Shown: positions 38,029-53,000, counted from the first letter of the stretch. The stretch is DNA of 64,000 nucleotides from Bemisia tabaci (GCF_918797505.1 NC_092795.1:63483056-63547055), one strand, 5' to 3'. Notes: a model not told the origin generated them from the sequence alone. Numbers and translations are program-made.

Positions 38029-41000
38029 TCAAGGAGTTCCATCTTTCCTCTTTAGACAACAGCAAAGATAAATATCTCAACTGTGTCCAGCAGAACTCTC
38101 ATGCGAATCAAGAAATGCTGTGTAAGTTCAAATTTGAAAAATTCATTATCAAATTAAGAATATCCCTTCAAGTGACACTCACCGTCATCTTTAACTTCTT
38201 CGCTAACTTTTTTCCAAGCGCCTCTAACAACAACATTTTAAGTGCCTTTTAGTTGATGAGAAATAATTTTTCATCAGTTTTGATGTTTAAAATTTGAAAG
38301 GTGCTTTCCTGACTGGACATATTTCAATTGTGTTCCCTTCTCATCGTACATTCAAGGTAGATTTACACTCATACATCACTGGAATGCGTGGAAGAAAAAA
38401 AATTACAATTGTTACATATTGCAAATTGCAGATAGCCATTCCCCATCTATCATATGGTGCAGGAGTGCAGAAAGTTGTTTGTTTTGATATTATTTAGTTA
38501 GCTTTCTCACAAAATGCCCTTCTTGTGGAAAGGCTTCGTGCGGGTTGAACGACTTGCTTATAATATTTTTCTTCCCAACAAAAAAGAAGCAACATGCTGG
38601 TGCCGAAGGACCTAATACACATGAAGCAATCCACTCGACAGTTTTTTCACATATCAACGGCGTAAGTCCGCAATCACATATTCATTTGCAGTGTCTGAAA
38701 ATCTCCACCTCTAAATTATTCTTTTAAAGGAGAACAAATTGACATCATTTCTTGAAGTTTATGCAGAATTTTCTTCGCACAGAGAAGAAAACTCGTGGCA
38801 GTTTTAAAGAATTGCCGTCGCGTAATTTTCCGTTTAAAAAATAAAGTATGACAGGAAGTCTGTGACGTCGCAAATGGAGTTATGTGATTGCGAACTTACA
38901 TCTTCGATATGTTGAAGTTCTATATTGATATTATGTTTTTCTTTGTTGAAATGAAATATCTACTCTATTCTATTTTGATGAAAAACGCACCAATAACAAT
39001 GTGATTCACATCAAACTAAACGGTGAAACCTGAAACAGGCTTTTAAAAAATGACCCTTTTCTGTAGTTCAAACAGATGTCAATAGGCAATTTTCATACAC
39101 TTTTGTGTCTTGATCTTTGAAAGTGCTGTTATCATTTCTCTCTAGGGGGGGGGGGGGGGGGGCCCTCAGATCAGCGGTGCTCTGTTGAACTGTATACCAC
39201 CCAAACTCAAATTGAGGCACTGGATGCGAAAAAGGCACTTCTCGGTTGCAGTGTTTCAGAGTCTCCTCTAATATTTCATTCATTGTAAGGAAAGTGAATG
39301 CATCCATTTCACTAAAAAATTTACTGAATATTCCTTATGATTCTACGATTTTCAATGGAAAGAATTCTGGAAAAATCACCCATTAAAGTCTTCTCCGAGG
39401 GATTAATTAGCAACAGAGATTCTGAAACACCGTAACCGAGAAGTGCCCTTTTCGCATCCAGTGCCTCAATTGTGCCGAAGCTAGGATAATCAATCTTCTC
39501 AATAGGAACAACCGTCTCACCAAGTTTCATCAAAAGCAGTGGTAAGCAATAGTTAAAATTTTGCCTCTTTTGTTGTCAATTTTAAATACTTCGGACAATT
39601 CAAATGCTTGGCAATAAGAGTCAATCATCTGTTGTTTGACTACGCCCTGTAATAGACTACAAAATAAGGTGAGAACTAATGCATTTCTCGATTTGTTTCT
39701 TTTACTGAAGTTGAGGCAGAATATGCTAAAACTTGTTATACAAGTTCAAGACAGGCAAACAATCGAAAAATTAGCAGGTAATTATAGTTTAGTTATAGTC
39801 TGGGCAATTGAATTAAATTAGATAGAGAGGAAAAAAAGGGCGTTTGCGTTCGAAAAGGGAATTTCAAAGTTTGATCCCAGCAAGGAGCTACTGGCCCTGG
39901 GCTCAGACTGTGATCTAATTTTTACTGTATCTAAGTTTGTGTGAATCTTTGTGCTAGCAAGTCTTTTAACAGCAGTTGCAGTAAAATGCTGTTATATTTT
40001 ACGTATCAGCATCGGATGGATATGACTTGTGTCAGACTTTTGGGCTCTTCTTTCGTGGAGTTTGGTTCTTTGATTAGCTGGGAGTTTGAATTGATAAACT
40101 CCTTGTTTTCATTTTTGAGTTGAATTTGAAAATATTTTGATTTTTCCACTGATTTTCTTATAAAATTTTGATGAGGAAACATGGACCATAGCGCTTAATT
40201 TCTTTTCTTGTTTATTGGTCCACCAGATTTTTATGTGTCTTGACGATGATTTCTTAAACCATTATACAGTTTGTGGTTGTCATTGGCTGTGGATGCACTT
40301 CTTTGCTCTTTTGATAATTAGAGGTTGAAAGAGAATCATCAGTAGATCGGTGAGACATTGTAACAAGATTTTTAATAACAAAGCAGTTGGTATTCACAAT
40401 TTATGTTCATCAATCAGGTGTCTTTAAGGTTTAACAAGATTTTTATTTTTGACTGTATTTACAAAACATATCGCAATTTAATGCGCAACTAGAAATACTG
40501 GCACCTGGTACATCTCGTAGGCTGTTTCTTCGCGATGAGTGTCATCGTGAGTTAATCCTATGTATTGTATTTCTAAACTGAATGGTCCACTCTGAGTTCC
40601 TTCGCCGATAGTGAAACTAAGTTTCATGATTCTCTCGAGAGGGGGTGGAAACTGGGAGTCCTGAATGCGACCCTTGCTTCCAAGAAAAAATTTTGAAAGA
40701 GGTATTTTGGAAGTTTGCCAATAAGGCCCACCACGAGTGAATAGAATAAAGTGATAAATATCAAACCACCAAGCATCCGCAGTATTCTTTAAGTGCATAT
40801 TTATCATGTAAGACCGGCCATCGCCTCTTACACGCATTACTAGATGTGTGTAAAGTGTCCAATCATAAGCTGTTTCACGGCCAAATGATTTCATTGCCGG
40901 GAGTGAGCCTAAATTTGCAAAGCCGGATCGCTTGATTATCCCATCTTGAGGAAAGTCAGTTGATATTTTACCAGAAAACAGAGCATACCCTTGTGGGCTA

Positions 41001-44000
41001 ATGGTTAAACTAGCCTCACTTCTACCAACAGCCAGATCGCTATCTGTAGTCACTACCCATTTTTCAAGGTCTTTTTCAGTTCGAAACCTCCACCAAATAT
41101 CTACCTCGTTATGTCTGTAATCCATGATAGGATCGTTTCGCCAATGGTCTTTGAATTCTTCCCAGGCATTCTTTGACTCTTTAACAATGAATGGCCAGAT
41201 ACCCCGATAATTTTCTAATTTAAAAAATTCGGGCCAGACATCTTTTTGGTAAGGATAACCTTTACCTTTTTTGTCTGGTTCATAGATATAACTTCTACTA
41301 TTTAACACTATTACGCTGGGTACAATGGGGCCAGCAGGAGAATACTTGATACATGATAGTGACTGAGCGAGAGGGAGTCGCAGAACATTTTTCATACTTG
41401 TGGGAGACAATAAATGGTAACACTTGTAACACTGCATCACTAAGTAGTTTCTTCAAAGAAAATGTGAGTCAATCGTTCAGTAATCATAGCATTACACTTG
41501 TCAGGTATTTTGAAGTGCTAGAGCAGTTAGAGGAGTTCCATGAAGCATGTATTTTCCCAAGGATACACGGCATATGCCAACCGAAATCTTTCTGAAGTAC
41601 GCACTTTTAAAACTTTAAAGTTGCAAATCCTGTTGAATTCAATTGAAACAAAAAGTTTTGTCACTTGCAGATTGAATTTAGTTCCTGGGAACGAACATTG
41701 ATAATCACAACGTATACATCATAGAATAATAAAGCTAACGCCTATAGAAGGACACTCGCGTAAGTGGCCGTTGTGACTCTCGCCTGCTGTGTCCAGGTTT
41801 GGTTAGGTCCCGTTGCCCTATACTATGGAACGTCGTTTGGGACTTTACTAAAACAGCACTCTCGCTCGTTAAATGTGAAGACAGCGGTGAGACAATATTA
41901 CGTCAGGAGGGACTTTAGCCTACGTCACCCAATATCGCGTTGCCAGTTGACATCATAATAATGGAATTATAAACGAATTTGATTCTTTGCAAATTAGTTT
42001 ATTGATTATATTTAATAATTCACTCATCGGATTTTGTTTCGTATACATTTTCACTCACGCGTTTTTCCTGATTTGTTTATTTTGTAATAATGAGAATTAT
42101 GCTGTTGAAAAATGATATAACGGTATTTTAGTGATCTAAATAACAACTACCCTACTAGCAATGACCTGCTTTTAAAACATTCTTCAAAAACTCTTAAAAT
42201 TAGTTTTCGGCTATTTTTTTAAATAAAATTTAAGAGAAAAATAGGGTTAAAAAAAAACCCTCTAAATATCAGTGTAGATTTATAACATATTTTGCAAACA
42301 TTTTTAGCTTTGAAAAACTACGTTGATATTTTAAGAGTTTCTATATAAGTAATCACATTTTTCTTTACCTAAATTGTACTGCTTGTAAATTTTGCTTAAA
42401 AATTAGCCAAGACGGGTCTCCTAATAAGAGAATTTAACAGGTTTTTTGAGAGTGGTCATTTTTAAATTTAAGAGTTATTTTTTAAAAGTTTTTTTAACGG
42501 CCGATTGATACCAGAGTAATGCGATTTTCTGCAGAAACGATGCCTTCGCACCGATTTATCAAAATTACCATAGAATAAGAACAGTATAAACTTTTTAAAA
42601 TCCCCTGAAAAATTGCTAAAATCACCAGGAGACATTTCACTGAGGCCCCCCGTTTAACACTCACGTATAAGGCATGGCAGTATATCCAATATCTGTTGTG
42701 ACTTTATAATATCAGTCACAGAAGTGACAATAGTCTTGTCAGTGAACTGTATGTTTTTTGATTTGCCTCAGAATTTTGGTGTGGATTTTTACGAAAGCTC
42801 TCTCAAACTTTGAGTCATTTTATGGCACTCCAAAACCTGCCTTATCTCAATACAAAAACTGCCAGGAAGTATTTAAAAATTTAATTGCTGGGTATGTACA
42901 CAGTCTTCGTGACTGAAATTCAATATTATACGGAGCAAAATACGCGTCCGCTTTTAGAGATTATTGAAAGATCATCATTAAATCACCGCCCAAACCAATG
43001 ACGATTATTTATCCACCGGCCGGTCGTAGAACGGAAATAATAATCTGATAGAGAAAATTACATAATACAGCTGGCAACGTAGGAATAACTTCGAGGCGGG
43101 ATCAGTAATGTCCCAACTGGGTTTTATTTTGTACTCTATGGTTTTATTGGTAAAGTCCCCAGTGACGTAGTTTAGTCCCAGAGAACTGCGTTCAGAGTAG
43201 CGTAGAGGTTATGATTCAATAAAGTCCCAGACGACGTTCCATACTATACTAAAGGGACTCTACCCTATACTTTTCTGAACCCGCCTAGAGTCCCTTTATA
43301 CCAGAGTTAAGACAACTCGATTATGAGCTGACTGGCAGCCGGCCTTGGCTGGCCATGGAGACCGAAACGAGTGCACCCAAACGAACGATATTGAGGGATA
43401 AGGATCAGGAATCCTGCGATGTCTGTCAAACAAAAACAACAACATCAACAATTTGATTAATTAAAAAGAAAATGAGATTGTTTGTGAAAAATTTCTTAAT
43501 CTATTTTCATTTGGACCGATGGAAATAACAATTTACTCTTGATAAACCACAATTAGGTAATATTTTCATTATTCTTGTTCACATTCGAGGTACCGCCATC
43601 TTGGTGCACTCGTTTCGGCCTCCATGAGCGAGAACCAATCAGAATTGGATTTTTTTTTAGGCCACTTTCAGCCCAACCAAAAGTGAGAGTGTCTTAACTC
43701 TGGGTATAAAGGGACTCTAAACCCGCCAGCTCTTTGCAAGGTAGTCAAATGTAATAGTAGGGCCCAGCTAATTGCAGGGTTGCGAAATGTAGTCAGTGGT
43801 GCCAACGAAGAGTCTAATGTTTTGTAAGTGTAAAAGTCACCGTCACNNNNNNNNNNNNNNNNNNNNNNNNNNNNNNNNNNNNNNNNNNNNNNNNNNNNNN
43901 NNNNNNNNNNNNNNNNNNNNNNNNNNNNNNNNNNNNNNNNNNNNNNNNNNNNNNNNNNNNNNNNNNNNNNNNNNNNNNNNNNNNNNNNNNNNNNNNNNNN

Positions 44001-47000
44001 NNNNNNNNNNNNNNNNNNNNNNNNNNNNNNNNNNNNNNNNNNNNNNNNNNNNNNNNNNNNNNNNNNNNNNNNNNNNNNNNNNNNNNNNNNNNNNNNNNNN
44101 NNNNNNNNNNNNNNNNNNNNNNNNNNNNNNNNNNNNNNNNNNNNNNNNNNNNNNNNNNNNNNNNNNNNNNNNNNNNNNNNNNNNNNNNNNNNNNNNNNNN
44201 NNNNNNNNNNNNNNNNNNNNNNNNNNNNNNNNNNNNNNNNNNNNNNNNNNNNNNNNNNNNNNNNNNNNNNNNNNNNNNNNNNNNNNNNNNNNNNNNNNNN
44301 NNNNNNNNNNNNNNNNNNNNNNNNNNNNNNNNNNNNNNNNNNNNNNTGGGTCTATTTCGTTATGAATCGTAAATATAACGTCCTCTTCCTTCAGTTCCTT
44401 CCTTCTTTCCTCCTTCCTTTTTTCCTCGTTATTGTCGGGCGCTCCCCCCCCCCCCCCCCCCGGATCCGCCTATGTCTCCACTTGAATCCTCATTATAATC
44501 TCCAATCATCTTCATTCTAATGGAAAAGGTGCATGTGTGTGTTTTCAGGAATAGGTAATCCATTGAATTTCGTGCTTTCCATAATGATGAAGTAATTACT
44601 TTTTTTGTTTCTCCCAGGAAACGAATGCAAGGTCATCCTGTTGTGTGGGTTCCTGGATTTGATCACGCTGGAATTGCAACGCAGATTGTAGTGGAAAAGA
44701 AACTAAAGAAGGAAAGAAATGTATCTCGTCATGAATTAGGTCGGGAAAAGTTCATCCAGGAAGTCATGTCCTGGAAAGAGGAAAAAATTCCAGTCATCAA
44801 AACTCAGTTGAAAAAACTAGGAGCCTCCCTTGATTGGTCACGTGAGAAGTTTACAATGGATGAGGTAATCTAATTTTTAGGACTTTCATTTTGCCCATCC
44901 GCCTAACAATTTAAGCGCCCGTCACATTTTTACTGAAGGAAAGAGAATTAAAACTCTGGGAAAGACATATAGGTATTTGCAGTCAATTAATTATTTGTTT
45001 TCCACTATACAAACTACATACAGGGTGTCTGTAAGTAAAGTCCCCTTCCTCTGGGATCATAGAGAAAAAAAGGAGGTGTTTGCATCTTGAGGATTGTGTA
45101 CCCTGTGATGTAGGTCGGTACAACCTCGTCAGCAAAATCCGAAATTCGAAGTATGAAAAACGGACCATAACGTCCAATTTTTTTGCTTAAATCAATTCAT
45201 GATGTAATTTCAAATTCTTTATGTAGAAATCATTTTTTCCACAAACTACACCATTTCCAAGAAAATCGATGATAAAAGTCGCCGTACAGACCTACGTCAT
45301 CAAAAAAATTCCAAGATGCCCGAAATGCAAACACCTCCTTTTTTTTTCTCTATGCTCTGGGATACTCTGACATGAGAAAAATGAATTTAACTTCAGATTT
45401 TTTAAAAAAAACCCAAATATTTCTAAATGGCGCCCGGCGAAAGTTCAAAATTGCCGAAAATCGGTAACCTCGGTTTCTTGCCGACAGATTTATCCGAAAC
45501 TTGATTTCTGATGGTATATAGGCACGAAACTAAAGAATTTAACGGTAGATTTCGAAAAAATCAAGGTTGCCAATTTTCGATCTTTTGAACTATAACCAGG
45601 CGCCATTTTGAAGTATTCGGGTTTTTTTTTAAAAAAAAAATCTAATGCAAATTCATTTTTCTCATAGCAAAATACTCTCAGATAACGAGTTTCAGGCAAA
45701 TCAATCGGCATCAAAGCAAGTTGCCAATTTCGGCTGTTTTGAACTTTAATCGACCCCCATTTTGAAAGGATTTTTTTGTGTTCTTTCAAACAAGGTATCA
45801 CAAGGGGGTCTTTCCATTTGAAAAAAAAAGTTGGGGTCACTCCCAAAGAAGTCCCCTGAAAATTTTAGGGAGGCCACAAAGTAGCTCCCTTTGAGCTAGG
45901 AACATTTCCCAAGTTTCAAATCTTCAGCAAGCTCAATTTGGTAAAAAGTTAGAGGAAGAGGGGAATTTTTGGACACCGTGTATACCTACTGACTTGAAAT
46001 GAAAATGTAGGAACTAACTCTTTTATTCACGTGCAACCTGTACCTACCCGGTCATTTATGATGGTTTTTTAAGTTTGTTAATGCCTCAGGCTGTTCAAGC
46101 AAAAGTGAATCTGTGTAGATCTTAAGGAAACGTTTCAAGAGTATCATAGAATAATAGGTAGAGGGTGAAGCGTAAAAAAAGGGTAAAAGGAAGTATAGCA
46201 GATAAACATGCTGTCATTTGATCAATCGCACTGATTAGTGAAATTACTTGTAATGGTAATTATAGGTGGGATTTTTCTCTCTTCTGAGGGTAAATACTTT
46301 GAATTCTGATATCATATTTTTGGACATGAGTATGGTTTTAATATTTAAAAATTCTTTTCAAAATTTGTTTTACACAAAATCTAGAAATCATCAATTTGAA
46401 GCAGGCTAGTAGGCACACACAAACATTTTGACCTATCTTACTATTAAGTCGATGTATTTGACTGTTATATCAGAATATATTTTTTAAATATTTTAGCAGT
46501 AGACTTGAGTCAATAATTTATTTACCTTATGTATTCAACCATCTGTTCCTAAACGTAATGTTCTACATTCCAGGGGCAATCTATTGCAGTCCAAGAAGCT
46601 TTGATTAGATTGTTTGAAGCCGGCTGGTTGTATCGTGATGAAATGTTGGTCAACTGGTGCTGCCATCTGCAATCGGCCATCTCAGATGCAGAGGTTGAGC
46701 ATAAGGAAGTAGAAGGACCAACAGAGTTTGTCGTTCCAGGCTACGCTGAGCCTGTCACTTTTGGTCTCCTCCATTATTTTTCCTATGAAGTAGTTAGCGA
46801 AAGTAAGTGTCTTAACTTCTACTTGACGCTCTTTTTAATTTTTTCCTCCTTCCTCTTTGTTCCACTAATCATTCTGGATAACCATGTTGATGGCTGGATT
46901 TTGCTATATTTTCCCTATCATATTTTATTTTTTTTTTCTTTAATGGAACACCATAATGAAATTTAATAAATCAAAACATCTACAGTAGAAGTCCTCTTTA

Positions 47001-50000
47001 TGTGAAGATCAGTAGTGAAAATTTCAACAAGTTCTGTTGGTTTGTCCACTCCAAAAAAAAAAAACAAAAAAAAACAAAAAAAAACAAAACAAAACATGAA
47101 AAAGGAAAAAAATTTAAATGGTTAAAAATTCCTGTAATTTTTTCAGTCCCCTTTTTTTCTCCACCTCATATGTTTTCATGACTCTCTAAGTAAAGATTTT
47201 AAAATACTGTACTTTCAGATAAAGGGAGTAAAACTTGAAGGCAAATTCTAGCACAAATAGAGGATGGGAATCGCTCCATTTTTTAAGGCTGCGATTTACT
47301 TACTTTTTACTACTGGCGCTACAGCCCGGGGTGGGCTTTGGCCTCCAAGACAACGCGCCTCCATCCTGTTCTGTCCATGGTCTTTTCCTTCCATCCTGAT
47401 ACGTTCATTACTCTAAGATCTTTCTCTACTTCATCTTGCCATCTCAGCCCTGGCCTTCCTCTCTTTCTTTTCGATAGAACTTTGGCTTTCATGATTCTCT
47501 TTGGCATTCTTTCCTCCTTCATTCTGCTAACGTGCCCTAGCCATTGAATTCTTTGCGATTTGATGAATCGAACTATATCTTCTTGTTCCAGTATCTTGTC
47601 GATTTCGCCGTTGTTTCGAATTCTCCATTCTCCATTTTCTTTGATGGCTCCAAAGATCCTTCTTATGATTTTTCTCTCAAATCTTCGCAGCATGCTCTTG
47701 TCATTCTCTGTCATAGTCCATGTTTCTCCGCCATATGTAACAATTGGTCTAATAAGGGTCTTATATATTTGTAACTTGGTCTTCCGAGATATCAGTCTGC
47801 TTTTGATTAGCTTCAAGTTGGCATAATATGCTGCATTACCTGTTTGTATTCTATCTTTAATTGACGTAGTTGTTCTGGCTTCATTATCGATTAGGTTTCC
47901 CAGATACTTGAACTTTTTGACTCCTTCAAATTCTTTGCCATCAATTATTAAGTTTTGCGGTTTTCTTCTTGACTCTGAGGATGATAATATCATGTACTTG
48001 GTTTTAATTACATTTACCACTAGTCCTAAATCTCTTGCTCTTTTTTCCAATTCTTTGTAGATCTCTATTAATTTTTCTTTAGTTCTCGCAATTAGGGCAA
48101 TGTCATCTGCATAGGCACATGTTTGACTAGATTTCGTGAATATTGTCCCTCTTTGGTCGACATGTTTGACCGCCATGTGCAGCGCTATTATAAATAGCGT
48201 ACTTGACAATCCATCCCCTTGCTTCACGCCCTTGTTAAAGTCGAAAACATTGCTCACTTTATTTCCTATTTTAACCTTGGCTTTGGTGCTACTCATGGTC
48301 ATTGTTATAAGTTTGATGAGCTTTCTTGGTACATTCATTTCATCCAGGGCCTTTATGAGTGCCTTTCTATTGACACTGTCGAATGCTTCCTTGAAGTCTA
48401 CGAAGAGCATGTGTAAATCGATTCCGTACTCATGACATTTTTCCATGGTTTGTCTGATCACAAATAATTGATCGGCTGTGCCTCTTCCTGTTCGGAAGCC
48501 GCATTGGTATTCACCTATCTCCTTTTCGACTACCTTCTTCAGTCTTTCATTTAAAATTGATGACATTATTTTATATGCCGTGCTTAAGAGTGTAATGCCT
48601 CTATAATTCTTGCATTCTAATTTGTCTCCTTTTTTGAATATTGGACAAATTGTTCCGATATTCCATTTTGATGGCATTTTTTCAGATTTCCATATTGCTT
48701 TTATTAATTCATGCATTTCTTTGATTAACATTTGTCCTCCATTTTTAAGGAGCTCTGCTGTAATTCCATCTTCGCCTGGAGCTTTGTTATTTTTCATTCT
48801 TCTGATTCTTTCCGCAACTTCTTCTATAGTTGGTGTTTGTGATAAATCATCCTCATTTGTGTGGTCTTCTTTTTCCATTGTTTCTTTGTCGTTTAGTATC
48901 ATCCTTTCCTTTTCATTTAGCAGCTCTTCGAAATGTTCTGCCCATCTCTCCATTATGTCCTTTTCTTCTCCTAGTAACTGACCATCTTTACTTCTGCACC
49001 CGCTTGTTTTCGGTTGAAATCCTTTTCTCATTCTATTAACGGCAGCATAGAATTTTCTACTTTCATTTTGCTTGCTTAATTGTTCTATTTCTTCCATTTG
49101 TTGTATCATTGCTTCTTTTTTCTTTTTTCTAAGAAGCTTATTAGCTTCTTTTCTTGCTTTGTGATATCTTTCTTCATTTCCTCTTGTGTTTCTTTGCAGC
49201 ATCTTTTTTCTTGCGTCGTTTTTTTGATCTATGATGTTCATGCATTCTTCATCGAACCATTCTTCATTTCTGGTTTTTCGTTTTTCTCCAATTGTTTCTT
49301 TTGCTGCTTCTAAAATTACTTTCTCAGTTACTGTCCAAATCTCTTCAGGCGTTTGATCCCTTCCTTCCATTCCATCTGTTTCTTGCGTTAGCTTACTGTT
49401 CAAGACATCCACGTACTTCTTTTGTAATTCTTTATTCTTGCTTAAGTTTTCTGTGGCCCAGCGCTTCACTTCATGTTTGGGCCCTTTCATTACATTTGCG
49501 ATTCTTTCTCTAACTTTAACTTTTACAAGGAAATGGTCTGAGTCGCAGTTAGGCCCTCTGCAGCTCTTTACATCAATTACTGATGACATATGTCTTGAGG
49601 ATACTAGTACGTGATCGATTTGATTCACTTCTTCACTTCCTGGGATCTTCCAGGTTCCAAGATGGATTCTTTTGTGATCGAATGCTGTGCTTTTGACATA
49701 CAGTTTATTTCTTGCTGCGAATTGTACCATCATGTTACCATTATCATTGTTTTTCTCATGTAGCGTGTGAATACCAGCTACTTGTTTTTGGTCTTCGTTT
49801 TTTCCAACTTTTGCATTGAAGTCTCCCAAGACTATCAGCATGTCATGCTGGCTTACTTTTGTACACACTTTTTCGAGTGCCTCGTAGAAACTTTCCTTTT
49901 CCGTTTCTTCTTTCTCCTCTGTTGGTGCATGCACTGACACAATGGTGATATTCCTAAATTTTCCTTTTATTCTTATTCGGCAGATTCTGTGGTTGATATT

Positions 50001-53000
50001 TTCATATTCTAGGAGAGTATTTCTTGCTGCTTTGGATAGTAGGAATCCTGTGCCAAATTGCCCTGTATTTTCACTTGTTCCACTGTATATCATGCTGAAT
50101 TCTTTCTTGTCTATTCTTCCTTCTCCTTGCCATCTGATCTCTTGGACGGCTATGGCGTCAATGGCATATTTCTGCAGTTCTTTGGCCACTTCCATCATTT
50201 TCCATTACTCCTATTTCCTATTTCCATTATTTTTCCTATGAAGTAGTTAGCGAAAGTAAGTGTCTTAACTTCTACTTGACGCTCTTTTTAATTTTTTCCT
50301 CCTTCCTCTTTGTTCCACTAATCATTCTGGATAACCATGTTGATGGCTGGATTTTGCTATATTTTCCCTATCATATTTTATTTTTTTTTTCTTTAATGGA
50401 ACACCATAATGAAATTTAATAAATCAAACATCAAGAGTCCTCTTTATGTGAAGATCAGTAGTGAAAATTTCAACAAGTTCTGTTGGTTTGTCCACTCCAA
50501 AAAAAAAAAACAAAAAAAAAAAAACAAAAAAAAAAAAAACAAAACATGAAAAAGGAAAAAAATTTAAATGGTTAAAAATTCCTGTAATTTTTTCAGTCCC
50601 CTTTTTTTCTCCACCTCATATGTTTTCATGACTCTCTAAGTAAAGATTTTAAAATACTGTACTTTCAGATAAAGGGAGTAAAACTTGAAGGCAAATTCTA
50701 GCACAAATAGAGGATGGGAATCGCTCCATTTTTTAAGGCTGCGATAGAAAATGAAATTCTGAACCAGTTCCCATCTTTATGAGAGGAAGTGTGTCGGGAT
50801 TTATGAGCTCTAACTTTTTTACCTTGCATTATTTTCAAATGAAAACTTGGCATAACTGTTCCGTGTGGGAAGAAATGATGAATTTTGGCATTCCATTTTG
50901 ATCACAATGGGTCAGTTGGGCTGGTGACGGAATCATGTTTTGATGCTTTATTCTTGAAGATCAACTTAAAATAATAAGATCTGCCCTAACAGCAACTTTC
51001 CACGTTTAATATTAACGGAGATATGGCGCCTTGAAAAACTTGATTTATGACGTCATCCACCGCGGTATTACATGCCATGTTATACACTACCGCAGTAGAT
51101 AACGTCAAAAACCCGGCTTTTCGAAGGACGATATCTCAGTTAGTATTTAACGTAGAAAGTTGCTGTTTGGACAGATCTTGATATTTTTAGCTAATCTACA
51201 AGAAGTAAGCATTAAAACATGATTCTGTTACCAGCGCAACTGGCCCATTGGATGGCCTGTCCAATTTTGATGAGAGAAGAATGTTGCATAATAAGTCATA
51301 AAATTGTCTACTTTGATTGGACTTTAGTAGACTGGGACTATCAAGAGTTTTATTTATACTTATGTGTGTGTATGTAGATTTTTGGTGAAAGAAATAAAAA
51401 ACAAGCAAAGTTTAAAATGCCAAGATTGATGGTTCATTTTATCTTTTAGTGCGCAAAATAGATGTTGCAACAACTCGTTTAGAGACAATGCTTGGGGATG
51501 TAGCTGTGGCAGTAAATCCAAATGATGAGCGATACAAAAACTTGAAAGGAGCCTTCCTCAAGCACCCGCTGCGTTTGTGCCACATACCACTCATCTATGA
51601 TGACTCTGTGGATCCTAACTTCGGCACTGGTTTGTCAAATTAACCTTAGTCACTTAATTTTTTCAAAACCTGCCCCCTCCTTTTTAATATTTTATTTTGG
51701 ACAGTCTTTGTCAAGTGCTGTTAAAGAGAGCAAGAAAAATAAGAAACTTTTCTGTGTATACCAGAAATTTCTATTTATCACTTAGGCAAAATGTTCTCTA
51801 AATATCATACTGAAATTTTTATTAGCCACTAGCTGGTAGTCAGCAAGAAAAACGATTGCTTTTCAATAAAAAAAGAAATATTTTTAGGTAGTATGCCTCT
51901 TGTTTTCTAACAAAAACTAAAACACTAAATTTTCAATTCTGTGAGAGTATAGTCACCTCTATGATAAAGTTAAGGATGCTTCTTAGCATTATTTCTAGTT
52001 AAATAGTATTTTTATGATTTCACTTGTTCGTAATCTAAGTTTAATGCTGAATAAAAACTGACGATTCTAAAAAATTGGCAGCTTTTGATGAATTAAAATG
52101 GGTCATCAGACATGGTTTGAATTAAAGCAATATGCAACATCTGTTCTCCACAAAATTTCACAAGAAAAACGAATAGTGCCACGGGAAGTCTGGAAATGAA
52201 CTCCTAATCAAGATATAAATGTTTATACTTAAGATTGGTTAAATGAAGAAAATACCAATATATCATTTTTGTAATCTAGCTTCCATTTAATCTGCCTTAA
52301 AAAAAATCTTGTATGTATTGTAATATCTGATGTATGAAAAATTCTCTTCGTAAGATTTTGAAGAGAAAACTTGTGATGTTTTCACTGGTTCAGATTCTTA
52401 TGCAGCGGCCCATTCTTGGGTTCTTTCCGATAACTTGTCGGAGTGAACATCTTTTGACTCGAGTTAACCTACAGAATCTCTAGTCAAAGTGAATTTTCAG
52501 CAAATGTAAACAAATTAAAGCAAAACTATAATTGAAGCATAGTATGTTTCATATATTCGATTACATGTTTCCTTTACTGAGGATTCTCTCCAAGCTACTC
52601 TTAATGCCTCTTTGTTTCTGCTGTTTTTTAGTATCCATCTCGTAACTGTGAATCTATTTCTAGGTGCCTCTTAACACTAGCAAACAATTTAGGAAAAAAG
52701 AAAAAAAGTGCACAATTTAGGTAATTTACGGAAAATTTCTCTGTAACTCGGACTAAAAAAATGCAATGAAATTACAAACTAAAACAAGAACCTATTTTTT
52801 AGGTGCTGTAAAGATCACCCCAGCTCATAGCCATGCTGACTTAGAAGTAGCCAAAAGGCACAATCTACCAATCGTACCGGTGATAACTGAAGATGGCCGA
52901 ATACATGAATCACTCAAGGATTCTGGATTTGCAGTATGTACACTGTTTAAATTTTAGCAAAAAAATGATTTTAAAACTTGATTGAGTCAATTTTTGAAAA

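Noticed and set aside
39840..39930. B-box-like tttgatccc as a SINE or tRNA
   Set aside because: No A box at suitable distance and no cloverleaf.
43796..44365. Long open frame of 189 codons
   Set aside because: Almost entirely made of the N gap; not a real frame.
45490..45846. Minus-strand 118-codon frame as a gene
   Set aside because: It lies inside a repeat-rich element with TACAGGGTGTC-type ends and has no recognisable domain.
48136..50246. Several plus-strand frames across the LINE
   Set aside because: Shadows of the minus-strand polyprotein; hydrophobic low-complexity readings without domains.
51450..51629. TTRLET in the synthetase editing domain as a defective motif
   Set aside because: The fourth position varies (Pro, Ile, Leu) among valyl-tRNA synthetases, so this is normal variation.
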